Origin: Glandiceps talaboti
Taxonomy: Eukaryota > Hemichordata > Enteropneusta > Spengelidae
Reading direction: 5' to 3'
NCBI RefSeq assembly: GCF_964340395.1
Contig: NC_135555.1
Coordinates: forward strand, 15,108,746-15,172,745
DNA length: 64,000 nucleotides
The notes under the pieces were generated by a model that did not search any database, was not told the origin of the DNA, and worked only from the letters and a program-made list of their open reading frames with translations. Below are positions 14,300 to 26,200 of this stretch, piece by piece. A program made the position numbers and the translations under genes. Position 1 is the first letter of the stretch, and every line of letters starts with the position of its first letter.

Positions 14300-14670
14300 T
14301 TCATCGTCAGCTTTAACAAAATCTTACGTATACTATCATGCTACAATTCAACTTCTTGCGCGATAAAACTCCCACATTTGCGACAATCCATCATTTGGTT
14401 CCTTTAAACCTCCACACACATTGCTACATTTAATCTGCCTCAACAAAAAATCTGACAAATATATTGTTACATTGTATACGATTTGGCGATGACTTACTAC
14501 AATAATGGTACTTATCTGTCATGCCAGAAGATAAAATGTAACAATTTTAGTAAAAATCTTTGCAGAGCTAGAAGGCGAACTGTAGCAAATTGATAATAAT
14601 TAGGGATTCCATGTACTAGTAATTATCTCAAACCAGTCGAAGCTCTGTTTTAATCGACTTCAAATGTATC
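14300..14670. repeat. Foldback element, copy 8
   Basis: Degenerate reverse units at 14310-14460 (CATTGCTACATTTAATCTGC), core GTATACGATTTGG, and forward units at 14520-14600 (AGATAAAATGTAACAATTT), with the end CGAAGCTCTGTTTTAATCG. Confidence 0.55.
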
Positions 14671-14718
14671 AAGATATTCACTGGTGCATTCTACTAGTTG
14701 GAAAGTCCGTCTACATGG

Positions 14719-15127
14719 TACAGTGCTATGCAGATTACTGTTTACTCTCTCTCTATTTGCTGCTATCACGCAGAACTCTGCACTTGCTACACTTTAAGAT
14801 AACAAGATTGCATTGAATTTGGATACAATTTCTTGCTACATTTAGTCTCAGTAAATGAAATCACCAATTGAACGTACTGCCACTAGATGCAGACACGCCA
14901 GCGCCAATGTTTAATTTATTGGTGCAGCTGATGATGTTCATCCTTGGAAGTATTAATTTGATACCTGCATGGTGGCACATTACTCTATTTCATATAGAGA
15001 AAATGTAGCAAGAAACTGTATTCATTCAGTCTTGCAATCTTAAAGTGCACGTGCAATTCCTATTGGTTTTTGCGTTCACTGATTGTATCAAACAGAGAGA
15101 GTAAAGAGCAATTTGCAACGAGCTGTA
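14719..15127. mobile_element. TA-flanked palindromic MITE, copy 1
   Basis: The ends are TACAGTGC..GCAGATTACTGTTTACTC and, inverted, TACAGCTCGTTGCAAATTGC. The two 110-bp arms are imperfect complements (both contain ACTTTAAGAT and CTTGCTACATTT). The whole interior matches copy 2 in opposite orientation. TACAG termini and TA flanks suggest Tc1/mariner-type mobilisation. Confidence 0.7.
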
Positions 15128-15689
15128 TATCTAGACACTACCACAAGGTAAAAAGTACAAATTTGTTTGGTAGCTCCCAGATGATTTAATCTATATAATG
15201 GTTTTTTTTCGCAAGTAACCCCTCAATAAATCAAAGCTTGAATTACAAGCAACGTCTCCAACATAATGTTCTAACATTCATTAGTGAATACCCTTGACAC
15301 GTTCTGGATTTTAATCCTGTGTACAGACGCAAATGTAGCACGTGTTTCACACGCAAGCCTTCAATTCGTCACGGTTCAAAGAACTGACGTATTCGAAACT
15401 AATCGAGAGACTTTCAAAGAGAGGTAGTCTAACCTTCTTTCTAGATTTAATCCCGTTAAATTAACGTTTAAGTAGACACGTGTTGCTAGTGACAAATTAT
15501 TTTTTTTGCTGAACAAGTGAGTACACACATTTACATGTAACTAAATGGGTGCTTTTCGATATGTTCATACCAAAGTCTAATTTGTCATCTAAAGACAAGA
15601 CGTAACATCAGACATCTTACACATTTTCTAACTGAACAATTATAACTTTGTGAATAATTTTACCGTAAAATGGAAATTAGTTGACTTAA

Positions 15690-16340
15690 AGAAAAAATTG
15701 TCGTCAGGCGCGAAAAAAAAATCTTACCAACATTGCTGCATTTTATCGCCTGGCTCAACAAAAAATCTTACTTGATTCTCTTCTTTTCATCGTCTGACTT
15801 AACAAAAGTCTTACTAATGCTATATTAAAATTCATGCAGTGTTCCCTGTATCAGAAAACACTGCAAGCACGAGCGCAACTACCGTGAGGGGTTCTGTTAT
15901 TATTACATATGGTTATCCGAAACAGCAAATTTCCTACAAATGTTACTTTTCGATCATGCGCTTTCCTATTGGACGAGAGATCGCGTACTCATTTGAATAT
16001 CATTTTTATACAGGTATGCAAGAATGTTTTCAGCATTGCACTACAGTGCAAATTAATTTAAATACAGTAGTATGCGCGCGCACCAGCAGATGCAAGAAAT
16101 CTCTATTACATATGTAATAATGCTACATTTTCGTACTCGTAGCTACATTGCTACATTTTCTTTGTGGTGGCTACTGTTATATCTTAGGAGATCGTCGCCA
16201 AATCATGTATACTGTAACAATGTTTTTTTTTCAGGTATGTCAGTGAATGAAAACGTTACAATTTGTATTTCAATCTCTGTTGTGCAACAAGACGATAAAG
16301 ATGTAGCAATCTTCGTAAGAGTTCCGTTGAACCACTGAGA
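15690..16340. repeat. Foldback element, copy 9 (with inserted middle)
   Basis: Reverse units at 15695-15830 (TTGTCGTCAGGCGCG, ATCTTACCAACATTGCTGC, TTTTATCGCCTGGCTCAAC) and one forward unit near 16287-16325 (GACGATAAAGATGTAGCAAT). The middle has an open frame but no recognisable protein. Confidence 0.5.
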
Positions 16341-16845
16341 CTGCGATTTGTTGCTATAATGCAAGTGGCCTAATTAGAGTGTAACTTGTTTTTTACGTTG
16401 TGGGTTTCTGTCTTTGGTCTCCATAATTATGATGAGGCCTAAAAATGGTTTGTTCCGGTTACCCTACCCCACCTAGTTTTTAACTGCCGACCCAAAACTT
16501 TTGTGTACATATTCGAGAAAAAAAATAATATTGCAAAAATTAAGATTGGGTTACAAGCTTGATGACTTGTCAATTTGGATTCATCTATACGACGTCTAAT
16601 AACGGTTTAATGACAGCGTGTAATCAATCGTTATGTTATAATAGCCATCGTAGGATCTCAGATGATCGATAAAGTCATATTTACAGTGTCCAAATTAATC
16701 TGCTATAGTGCTTTTCTTGTGTCCCTTCAAGAACACTAGTACTGGCAATAGTTATTTCGAACCCCAAGGCTTACGTAAAGGAATATGTATAAATAACATG
16801 CAGACAAACGGACGGGCAAGCGGGCTGGCGGACGGACGGGTGGTC

Positions 16846-16884
<39 letters not shown>

Positions 16885-18140
16885 AATGATCATTACCTAT
16901 TCGCTGGCTCAGTAAGAATAAGAAAGACGCACACGAGCAAAAAAAAAGATAAGAAATACGCAATGCTGAAGATAGATGGTAATAAAGCAGGCCAAGACTG
17001 TACGTTCTAAATGGAAGGTCAGTACCGCACATCCATATAGACTATTCCCTTATCCTTTAAAATAGATCACTCTGTTTATTCATGACGACCGAATTCACTC
17101 CCCTCCTCTACATTCAAGCTTTCCGCTCACATTGTAGCTTTAGAATCGCAATCACAGACCAAATCCACAGTGTCCATGACTATAATCTTATTATGAAATT
17201 TGCAGTGGGCATGCGTCGCTCTCACGTCAAAACGCTGGCAGTGGATTTAGTACGTCAGTTTATGAGGATGGTGAATTACTCGATGTGTTAGCTCTCCAAA
17301 CTCAGATTTGTTCTACATAAGATCCAACCAATCTTGACGCGTGTATCACTCCAAAAAAAATGTCACTTCGGCAAAGGATGTGGGAGTTTACTTTTTTATT
17401 CAGGTAAATAGCATGAACAATTTGATTGCTGTATATTCGTACTTCTGAATTCGTGTACGACAGGTACATTTAGCGCGCTTTTTTTCTCTCCGTACGTTTA
17501 AGAGGTTCATGCAGTATACATATGTCTATATGATGTCGGTATGATTAAAAGCGGGGTGTTTAATGGACTCAAACGATTGGAAACGATACCCTGGCCTCGT
17601 TCTGACACAAGTGATACAGCAATATTGCGGACATTATTACCGTGTGTCTCTGTACTACTGATGTTTGTCACATTTTAGGCCAACGTGTAATTTGTCGAAT
17701 TTCGAAATAATAACAGGGGAGTACAAGGTAAGCTTTAATAATGTGCAAACTGTGTGAGGGCCTCGACATCAGTTTACCCCTAGTGTGTGTCATTTATACT
17801 ATTCTCTTGTGAGTACAAAACAGGTCTCCTTTCGTGTAATCACTTCCCTCACAAAGAAAAACATTATTATGACCGTGATCTCTCGCTCTATTCTTTAGAA
17901 TTGCAAGGGTTTAATTTTCGAGCAAATAATGCTTGTCTTAATGACGTCAGCTCTGTGTACAGCCGATGACATGACTGATCTAAAATATTGTCATATCAAT
18001 ATTTCATTGACAGTGTATAGATGGGTTCAATCTTAGCTCGAATCATTATTGCTACCTTTTCTCTCATATATTTACAGACTGGCAGCGTAATTAAATTTCA
18101 GTCATTCCGTACGAGTTTGACAGAGTGCAAGGGAAATGCG
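16341..18140. other. Region upstream of the CUB/LDLa gene
   Basis: Should contain its promoter and 5' untranslated region, but no convincing TATA box or initiator could be chosen. One (CAGA)n array. Confidence 0.4.
16846..16884. repeat. (CAGA)n microsatellite
   Basis: About ten CAGA units. Confidence 0.95.
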
Positions 18141-18264
18141 ATGGCTGACATCTTTCGACCTACGCTTAGTTGTCATGGCGACACCATATTGGCAATACTT
18201 CTTTCTATATTACTAGCGGTGACCGTTGTGTCAGCAGCTGATAGGCGTTATTCTGCATCTGAAG
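18141..18264 (+). CDS. CUB/LDLa gene exon 1: start and signal peptide
   Basis: ATG at 18141 begins [10 protein letters not shown] and is followed by a hydrophobic run ([18 protein letters not shown]) typical of a signal peptide. The donor is GAAG|GTGAGC. One base of the last codon is carried over (phase 1) and makes GAC with exon 2. An in-frame ATG at 18021 exists, but the stretch after it is less signal-like, so 18141 is preferred. Confidence 0.75.
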
Positions 18265-20412
18265 GTGAGCTCCTACGCGTCAATTGATGCAGAACACACA
18301 CAGTGGCGATATAGAACTATTGATAAAAAGTGGGAAAATATAGTATTCCAGGAGAGAGGTTACTATAAAAAGAAGTATGTTTGAAATGTCAAATTATCTC
18401 GACCTACATGGTTAGCATAGAGTATTCTCCAATATTAGTACATCCATTAGGATTGAAAGTCGAATGTATGCCATGCAAATGAAGCCTCTAGGCGGTCGTT
18501 CTAACAATAGACACGTTCTCCGATATGTGCAGTGATTATTACTTGGCTACTAAGCAGGGATTCAAAGATGGGGGGAGCAAAGGGGAATAAAAATCATTTT
18601 GCAAAATAAGTACAAACATTTGTAACCCACTGCCAAGCTTTCACGCAAAGAGAGTATCAACCCTAAATATAACAAATGCAGACATGACAGTCGGAGTGGT
18701 CGAGATATTACACTATACATTACAAATAGGGGCGACATGTCGTCAGGAAGGCTTATACGTTGTAGAGTAATCGAATTACAAAGCTTAGCATATCACCATG
18801 GTGACAGCAGCGCCATGTCGGCTATAGAGATTTACTCCCATTCAATTTTTAAAATTTCGGTGTACGTGGACAATATACACTGTATATGACATCCAGGGAA
18901 TAACACATGTAAAAGCTTAAGAATCCCATTTAGTATGGAATGCATAGCACTTAAGGAGACAATCTGTTCGAATGGTTATCGCTGTGTAACGTTTCAGAAA
19001 TATAGTGTTTGATGAAAGAGACAGTTGAATTTTGTTGATTATAACTTATGCTGAATTACTTCAGACCTACATAGACATATTTCTGAAATGCCATAGTATA
19101 AGTAATTAGGCAGTAAATCGTCTGCATAATTACCGTTAGAAAAGAGATCACGAACATAATTAGTTTTTGTTCAGTCTACCGTAGACAAAATCATTTTTTT
19201 TTGCTCTGGACATAAATATAGTAATTCAAGACCCTGTCGGATAGGCACACAAGAACTGACCTCAAATAAGGGTATTAATTATTGCAATACACTAAAAATG
19301 TGCACTGTCAGGTACTTTGGTTATGAATATCGTTGCATGCATTTAGCAAAAATGTATTCAATCGGATAGGCATCCGCATCTTTAAAAAAACTCGTTATGA
19401 TAAAATTTAGGAATTCAATATTTCAATGCACTTATTTTATGTCTACTTTTGTTTTAAATATCGCTACATCAGTTTAACTATTTCATTATGATTGGAATCT
19501 ACTGCTTAAAAGGACATAGGCCACCTTCAGACAACAAGTTTATCCCAAATTTTAAATATTGACATCAAATGTATAATATTGTATCTTATTTATGATTATG
19601 TGAATCCTGATAAGAGCATAGGGCATGTGTATTTTTCCTACGATATTGATTTCAATGTCACTTTTTGAGATTACCCAAAAAATGCTCCAACGAATCCTTT
19701 ATTCAACTCATAATTTGTAGGTCATACTTAAATTCCCATGGTAACTGGGGACTTGAACATGTTTCAGTAAGTACTCTAACATAACATGTATTTCTTCAAA
19801 TGGAAACAAAAACTGTCGGACAAAAATTCTCAGAATGATCTGACCCATGCTCCTTTAAAGGGAATATATTTTATATTGGTCAAAATGAATCAACTATTTC
19901 AATACGCGAAAGTTTACAGGTCCTTTGTGAATTGTAAATGTCACTGCATCAGTGTACCTAACGCATGCAGCCCACCTGATAAACATCAATAGCTTTGAAA
20001 GGGGGCATTTTTTATGATAAAAATGTCAAGAAATGTTGTCTAGATTGTGTGATTCATTAGTCACTTGTGTAGGGACTCTGTCTGTTCGCTTCTTTCAAGA
20101 TGATAACACACACTCATGAGACTACCCGCTAGTTACACACGCTTCAGTTAACTAATTCAACGTCAATCCAAGAATAAGCGCGTCATTATTTTCCCCTTTG
20201 TTTCTGTGTTGACCTCACGTATCGTAGACTCACGTGATGTTGTTGGTGGTGATGATGATGGATGCGGGAAGACCCAGTTTACATCGGACGCAGGTGAAAT
20301 AAAGTCTCCAAACTTTCCCAGGATCTATCCTAATGACGTAATGTGCGAATACGTCATAACCGTTGATGCTGGTTTCTCAATCTGGGTAGGTGTTAACATT
20401 TTGAGATGTATG

Positions 20413-20467
<55 letters not shown>

Positions 20468-21126
20468 GGCACGAAATCGGGCAACCTATACAGAAAAGCA
20501 GAGCGCCAAAAAGCCAGTCAGTCAGAGAGAAGACGTAGACAGTCGAAAGAGACATGGAGAGGTTGTCAACGAAATGTATCAGACATCATATAATCAGCGT
20601 GATTCCCATCTTTCAAATTCTGTTGATGGTTGGCAAAGCGAACATATGATGCGCTTCCAAGCATGCAATTCTTACGATATAGTATTTCTGCTCTGTGCAT
20701 TATTTTCATAGAGGCATTAAGACTGCTTCCTTTATAATGAGACGAGATTTACGAGTTGCTGACAACTCCATTGATGTCACTTAGTGAAGCGGATCCGTCA
20801 TACAAACGGACAGGAAATCATTTGCATTTAGCTTTTAGTTGAGAAATAACATTCATGTAGTATATGAGCTCTAGACAGGATAATCGTCGTGCGCAAAGAA
20901 TTGTGACATCAAAATGTGTTTTATGTAGGCAATTTATTATTGAGACTCCCTGACATGCTTGTGTAAACAATCAAAACAACCCATCCATAATGTCAGAAAT
21001 GATAATTTACTTATGCTCTGTATGTACATGTATGTACGTATACGTACGTACGTATGTATGTATGTATGTATGTATGTATGTATGTATGTATGTATGTATG
21101 TATGTGTGTATGTATGTATCTAACTA

Positions 21127-21220
<94 letters not shown>

Positions 21221-23156
21221 ACGTTGAGTGACAGCAAGGGATCCTGTGAGGATAACTGACTTAAAAACAGTACTCTCCTGGCTTCTTCCTCGTAGGATTT
21301 ACTACGTAAATCCTTGTAATCCGACATGTATGTTTCAATGTCAATAGATAATGCCATCGGAACTATACAGAATCCACATACTGAATCTTATACTCGACTA
21401 AGAAGGTCAAAACGTCACCAAACACAGCAATTCATTCTCAATGCTTGACTCTCCGGACGAATGTCGAAACTGAAAATATGTTCGGAGTCGTCTTTTATTT
21501 CTGCTGTGCTGTTTATTGATTCAGAAAGCACAAGCTTCCTTCAGAGAAAGCAAATTCTGTTGAGAAAGCTTGAAGCATTAACTATATGCAATAGTCTTTT
21601 TTTTCTATCCATACTCTCACGTGCCATGAATGTCCGGAACACTAGTTTCTTCTGAAGACTGATTTATTTATGTTGGTTTAAATGTCACGACAGACATTGA
21701 CGTAGGAAAAAAAATTAGTATGCAACTCGGAGGAATAAAATGTCTTCGGCAATAAAGGTTGGTTCTCGTTATTCCAGTTTGATAAAGCGCGTGGGGTGTC
21801 GTACAAAGTGCAACCTAACAAGTCAACTCACAACTAGATATCAATCTACAATACCCGTTGCAATTCACAAAGCATACTCACGGCTTTATAGCTGATATCG
21901 CGATGATGGAGTGACGTTTTGTAGTATATTTGACTCATATCTATATTTTATAGTCCCGGTGTGTTCGTCATAAAAAAGATTACTTATCAGTCATGATGCA
22001 AATAAACCAAAATGGAATAATTCACATCGCCATTAGCATTTATTTTTTGATATTTCATATCTGTGTTGTCAAGATAGGAAAATTCCAGATTGATAAGTCG
22101 ATCATTTCGGGCATTTATTTATTAATGTAATATTCATATAAGTGGCCTTATAGGTATATTGCTCACCAAGGCACAACGGATATCAGATTACGTGCCTTGA
22201 ATTATTGATGCGATTGACTTTTTTCTGACGTGGCGTTACGTAGAATGTTGTTATTCGTTGTTAACAAGGAGCACCTGTTATTGGCCCGAGACATTATTCG
22301 ATCTTTCAAAATTTGGTTATTATTTAACTGAAAGACGACGGAGATCGGAGATCCCATCTCCTTCAAAATTTCACACAATGTGAAAGCTAAAAAGCCATTT
22401 TTAAATAGAAGCTGTAACAAATCGTAGCATGTACGACTACAATATTTGCGTAGGATTCGTAGTACGTATTTGCAGAACATGGCGTGTTGCAGCTGTACGG
22501 ATTTCCATTTCTAACCATCAAAAAAAAATGTCCTTTTAAAGTGCAACTGTTTTGATGGTTCATCAAGCTAAACTGTAGAAAATGCTTGCCAGGTCGATCA
22601 TCCAGGTTGCTACTGACGCTAGTTCATTAAAACGGGCACAGATGGAAATCCCAACATGCTGTTTTTCCTTACACTATATTACAAATATAAGAACAACATG
22701 AGCACAAGAAATGATAACATTATTGTAACATTGCACCTGTTTGAATCAGTCTGTATGCGAATTGGTTATTAATTAGACAATTAATATTATGAAATGAATT
22801 GTTTAGCTTTGATTAATTCGCTAATCAGACCTTCCTACACAATGAATTTGTTCATGCGAAGCAATTCTCTTTAATGGTTTCTATAAATTTATAGCTCTGG
22901 GGTTAAAACTTGAAAGATTCCTTTCGCCAATCTCTGACCTGTCATACTGTGTGATACTTTCATATTTCAAGCTTTGCTATTTTCTCAGTGTTATTATATA
23001 TGTGTCTACCATATTACAGTGTATCATGCACAGATATGTGTAGTTGTATCAAAACACGTGTTTGTTCTGCCCATGTCACAATTTCAAAGTTTAAAGATAT
23101 GCCCCCGCCCATCTCTCTGTCTTTCTCATTCTCATTCTGTCACTCTGTATGACTAC

Positions 23157-23202
<46 letters not shown>

Positions 23203-26200
23203 ATCTGTCTGTTTGTCTCTCCCTCTCACACACCCACACTCACATACTCACTCGGCAACAATAATCATAAGTATTATATATCAGAATAAATTGGTTATCA
23301 TTTTCTCTCTACTTTCTCACGTCTAACTACAGCTGCGTTTCATTGAGATTAGCATGGAAACGTCCATAGGATGTGAATCAGACAGTATTATGGTATATGA
23401 AGGTAATAGAAGTGACAACGTCCTCATCGCCAAGATGTGTGATTTCCAGCCATCCCAATCTGCTCTCCTCATAAACGACTCCCTAGTTACCATCGTCTTC
23501 CAGTCCAATAATATAGGCACATCGACAGGGTTCCGCGCTCTTTATTACACATTCCAGCCATTCCTAGCAGCGCAGATGGAGCGTCAAACTTACCACAGTA
23601 AGTATTTTTTAAGGATATTTTTATTAACTAAAAGATATAATCTAACACTGGCACTCTTATACATTTATTACATGGCTTTGGGGCCACTAGTAGACTTCTA
23701 TTACCATACGAGTGCTGTTGTTATGTAGCAATTATTTCCTGGTTTTACATAACAGCACGAGGAGTAATATGGCGTCTACTCGTGCCCACATGTGGAAAGT
23801 GAAATGAATATAGCAATTCGTTCTCTCTTGACATAAAGGTTGGTTTCTAAGGGGCTTCATTACATGAAAGTCAAAACATAGACTCGGGAAGGGCTTCACT
23901 TTGAATTTAGGTGTAGGGAAATGTGATTCATATATTTATTAATCTTCCTGTCCTCATTCCTTCATCACTACTTGTTTTTCAAAGATAGGATGAGGAGATT
24001 TTAGTGTAAAATGTTTTTCTTTGAATTGTTTGTCCTCAAAAAACATTCGCAAGACAAAATGAAAGTTTTGTCACTTTGGCGCTGGCCAGCGAGAAAGCCG
24101 TGTCAAATAGAACTACTTCTTTTCTAGGTCGCAAGAAGTAAGAAATTTGTATTTAGAAAATGTTTCCGTGTGCACTTTTCTGTGATGAGGTCATCTCGTG
24201 ATGAGATTTTCATGTGCTTACCCCAAACTGATTAAAATCTGATGTGGTGAAAACGGCTAGATGTCTTTATTTACCTAAGTATATTTCCATCGTTTGTTGC
24301 TCTTTATTTTGTTCTAGGTGATCTTTGCCTTCCCACGATAAATGTTTTATAACACTTAACAATATCTCTCATATATATATATCTCATATATCTGTGAGAA
24401 GGCGGCGATCACCCGGAACAAAACAAATGAGCAAAACGATGGAAATAGAGGTAAATAAAGACATCTAGCCGATTTCACCAGAACTGGTGCTTACCCTTAC
24501 GTACCGTGATGATGTAGATGGTACGTTAAAAAGTCATTTCACACTCTCCCAAAATATACCACGTGTTTTAATGAATAAATGAAATGCAAATACATATAGT
24601 AGCGATTGCACACTTAAAGCTGTGTAAGCAGGAAGTTCCAAATCAGTACATGGGCGTGTTGCACAGTGTTACTAATGGGTATAGTCTCCCTTCCAAAGTT
24701 AATTAATCACTGTGCTGCCATCCCAACTAAAGTTACAACCGTCATGTATTTTTAATAGGGCAATCTTGCGAGCAAAGTAAACGGAAACTACTTTATTCAC
24801 TAGCATTGTATCTAAACCACGTCTTCAAAACACATGACGCTTTTGGAACAATACAATAGCTTAAACACATTTTAAATATATAACTCATGAAGAAACCTTT
24901 AAAATTCATGTTCACTTGTTCCATTTACGTCATATTCCAGTTTGCCAGGACAACGTCGGCATGGCACTCAGTGGTGCAATCTTATCACATACAAATTACC
25001 CAGGAAATGATTACCCCGCTGACGTCACCTGTGACCTTGCAATTGACCCAGGAGGGAGATTTGTAGGTGTCTACATCACTTTCTTTGACGTGAGTCTGAA
25101 AGTGTTTCAAGGTAGGGATAATATTACTCTTTCTTAGTGTCACCCAAGAATATAGATGAAACGTTAGACGTCACACATGCTGCATGCGTGAAACAGATTA
25201 TGATGATCACGCACAACCGATTTGAATTTAAGTGGCATCTCTACTGGGCAGGAGGGTTTGCTACACTGTCGTTCATGACTAGGGAATATATAATTGATAT
25301 TAATCAGCTGTATTTGGTACTTGAAGACTCTTTGAGTGGATTTGCTTACTTTTTAACAGATCATTTCACTATATCTGTCATTTTTAATCAGTTCATTCGG
25401 AATCGGCTCATTTATGAAGAATTTACCGATCGACTTATAAAGAAATGCAGTGTTGTCGATAAGAATTATTCAGTACACTTCGGTTTCATTGAAGACGTGT
25501 AAGTCTTCGCACCACAGCAACAAATGCAGAAGTGGGTTCAGTCTAATCCCACTGCTAGTAAGACGAATTGATATGATCATATAATTAAATTTTAATAAAT
25601 GCAGCCATGGCAACAACTATACTTCCTAAATATTCCGTAATCTGTCTCCTGTATATGATTTATATATTGTATACATATAACTGGATTATATCTGTGTCTC
25701 CGAATGTCTGCGGATGTGAGCCTATATAGCTTTGAATGTGTGCGTGTCAACATCACATTCAGCATTGATATTCAATTATGCTATCCAATACTGTACTATA
25801 GAAAACATGACATCTTGATGTATACGTTAAATATCGTCGCACGTAAACATCTTCTGATATGTTCATGTGAGCTGTTTATGACATTGCAAAGAGAGTATCC
25901 GCATATAATACGATGTTGACATTTCAAGAGGTTTTTATCATCGGATGCAAAGACATACCATGCTATATTGCAGGGTAGTGAAAACTAAACATTCAAAGCA
26001 TGAGCTCATACAAATAAAATCAGTATCCGATGATGCAGTATATAGCGAAGCATATATTTCAAATTTTTTTTATTTAAAGAGATGTTTTTTTTTTAAAACA
26101 AAAATCCTATTTCCAGTTGACACGTTGCAGCGAAAATGTTCCCCTCCATCCGAGAGCGTTGTGGTGTCGTCCTTGTACCCGGATGTACCAACGAATCTGA

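Noticed and set aside
15839-16338. Two overlapping plus-strand frames of about 90 residues
   Set aside because: They lie inside foldback copy 9 and have no recognisable protein features.
25137-25502. 121-residue frame directly after CUB/LDLa exon 4
   Set aside because: It lies in the intron, has no domain, does not supply the missing CUB2 half (found at 26117), and no similar protein is recognised. Its length is somewhat notable, so transcript data could revisit it.
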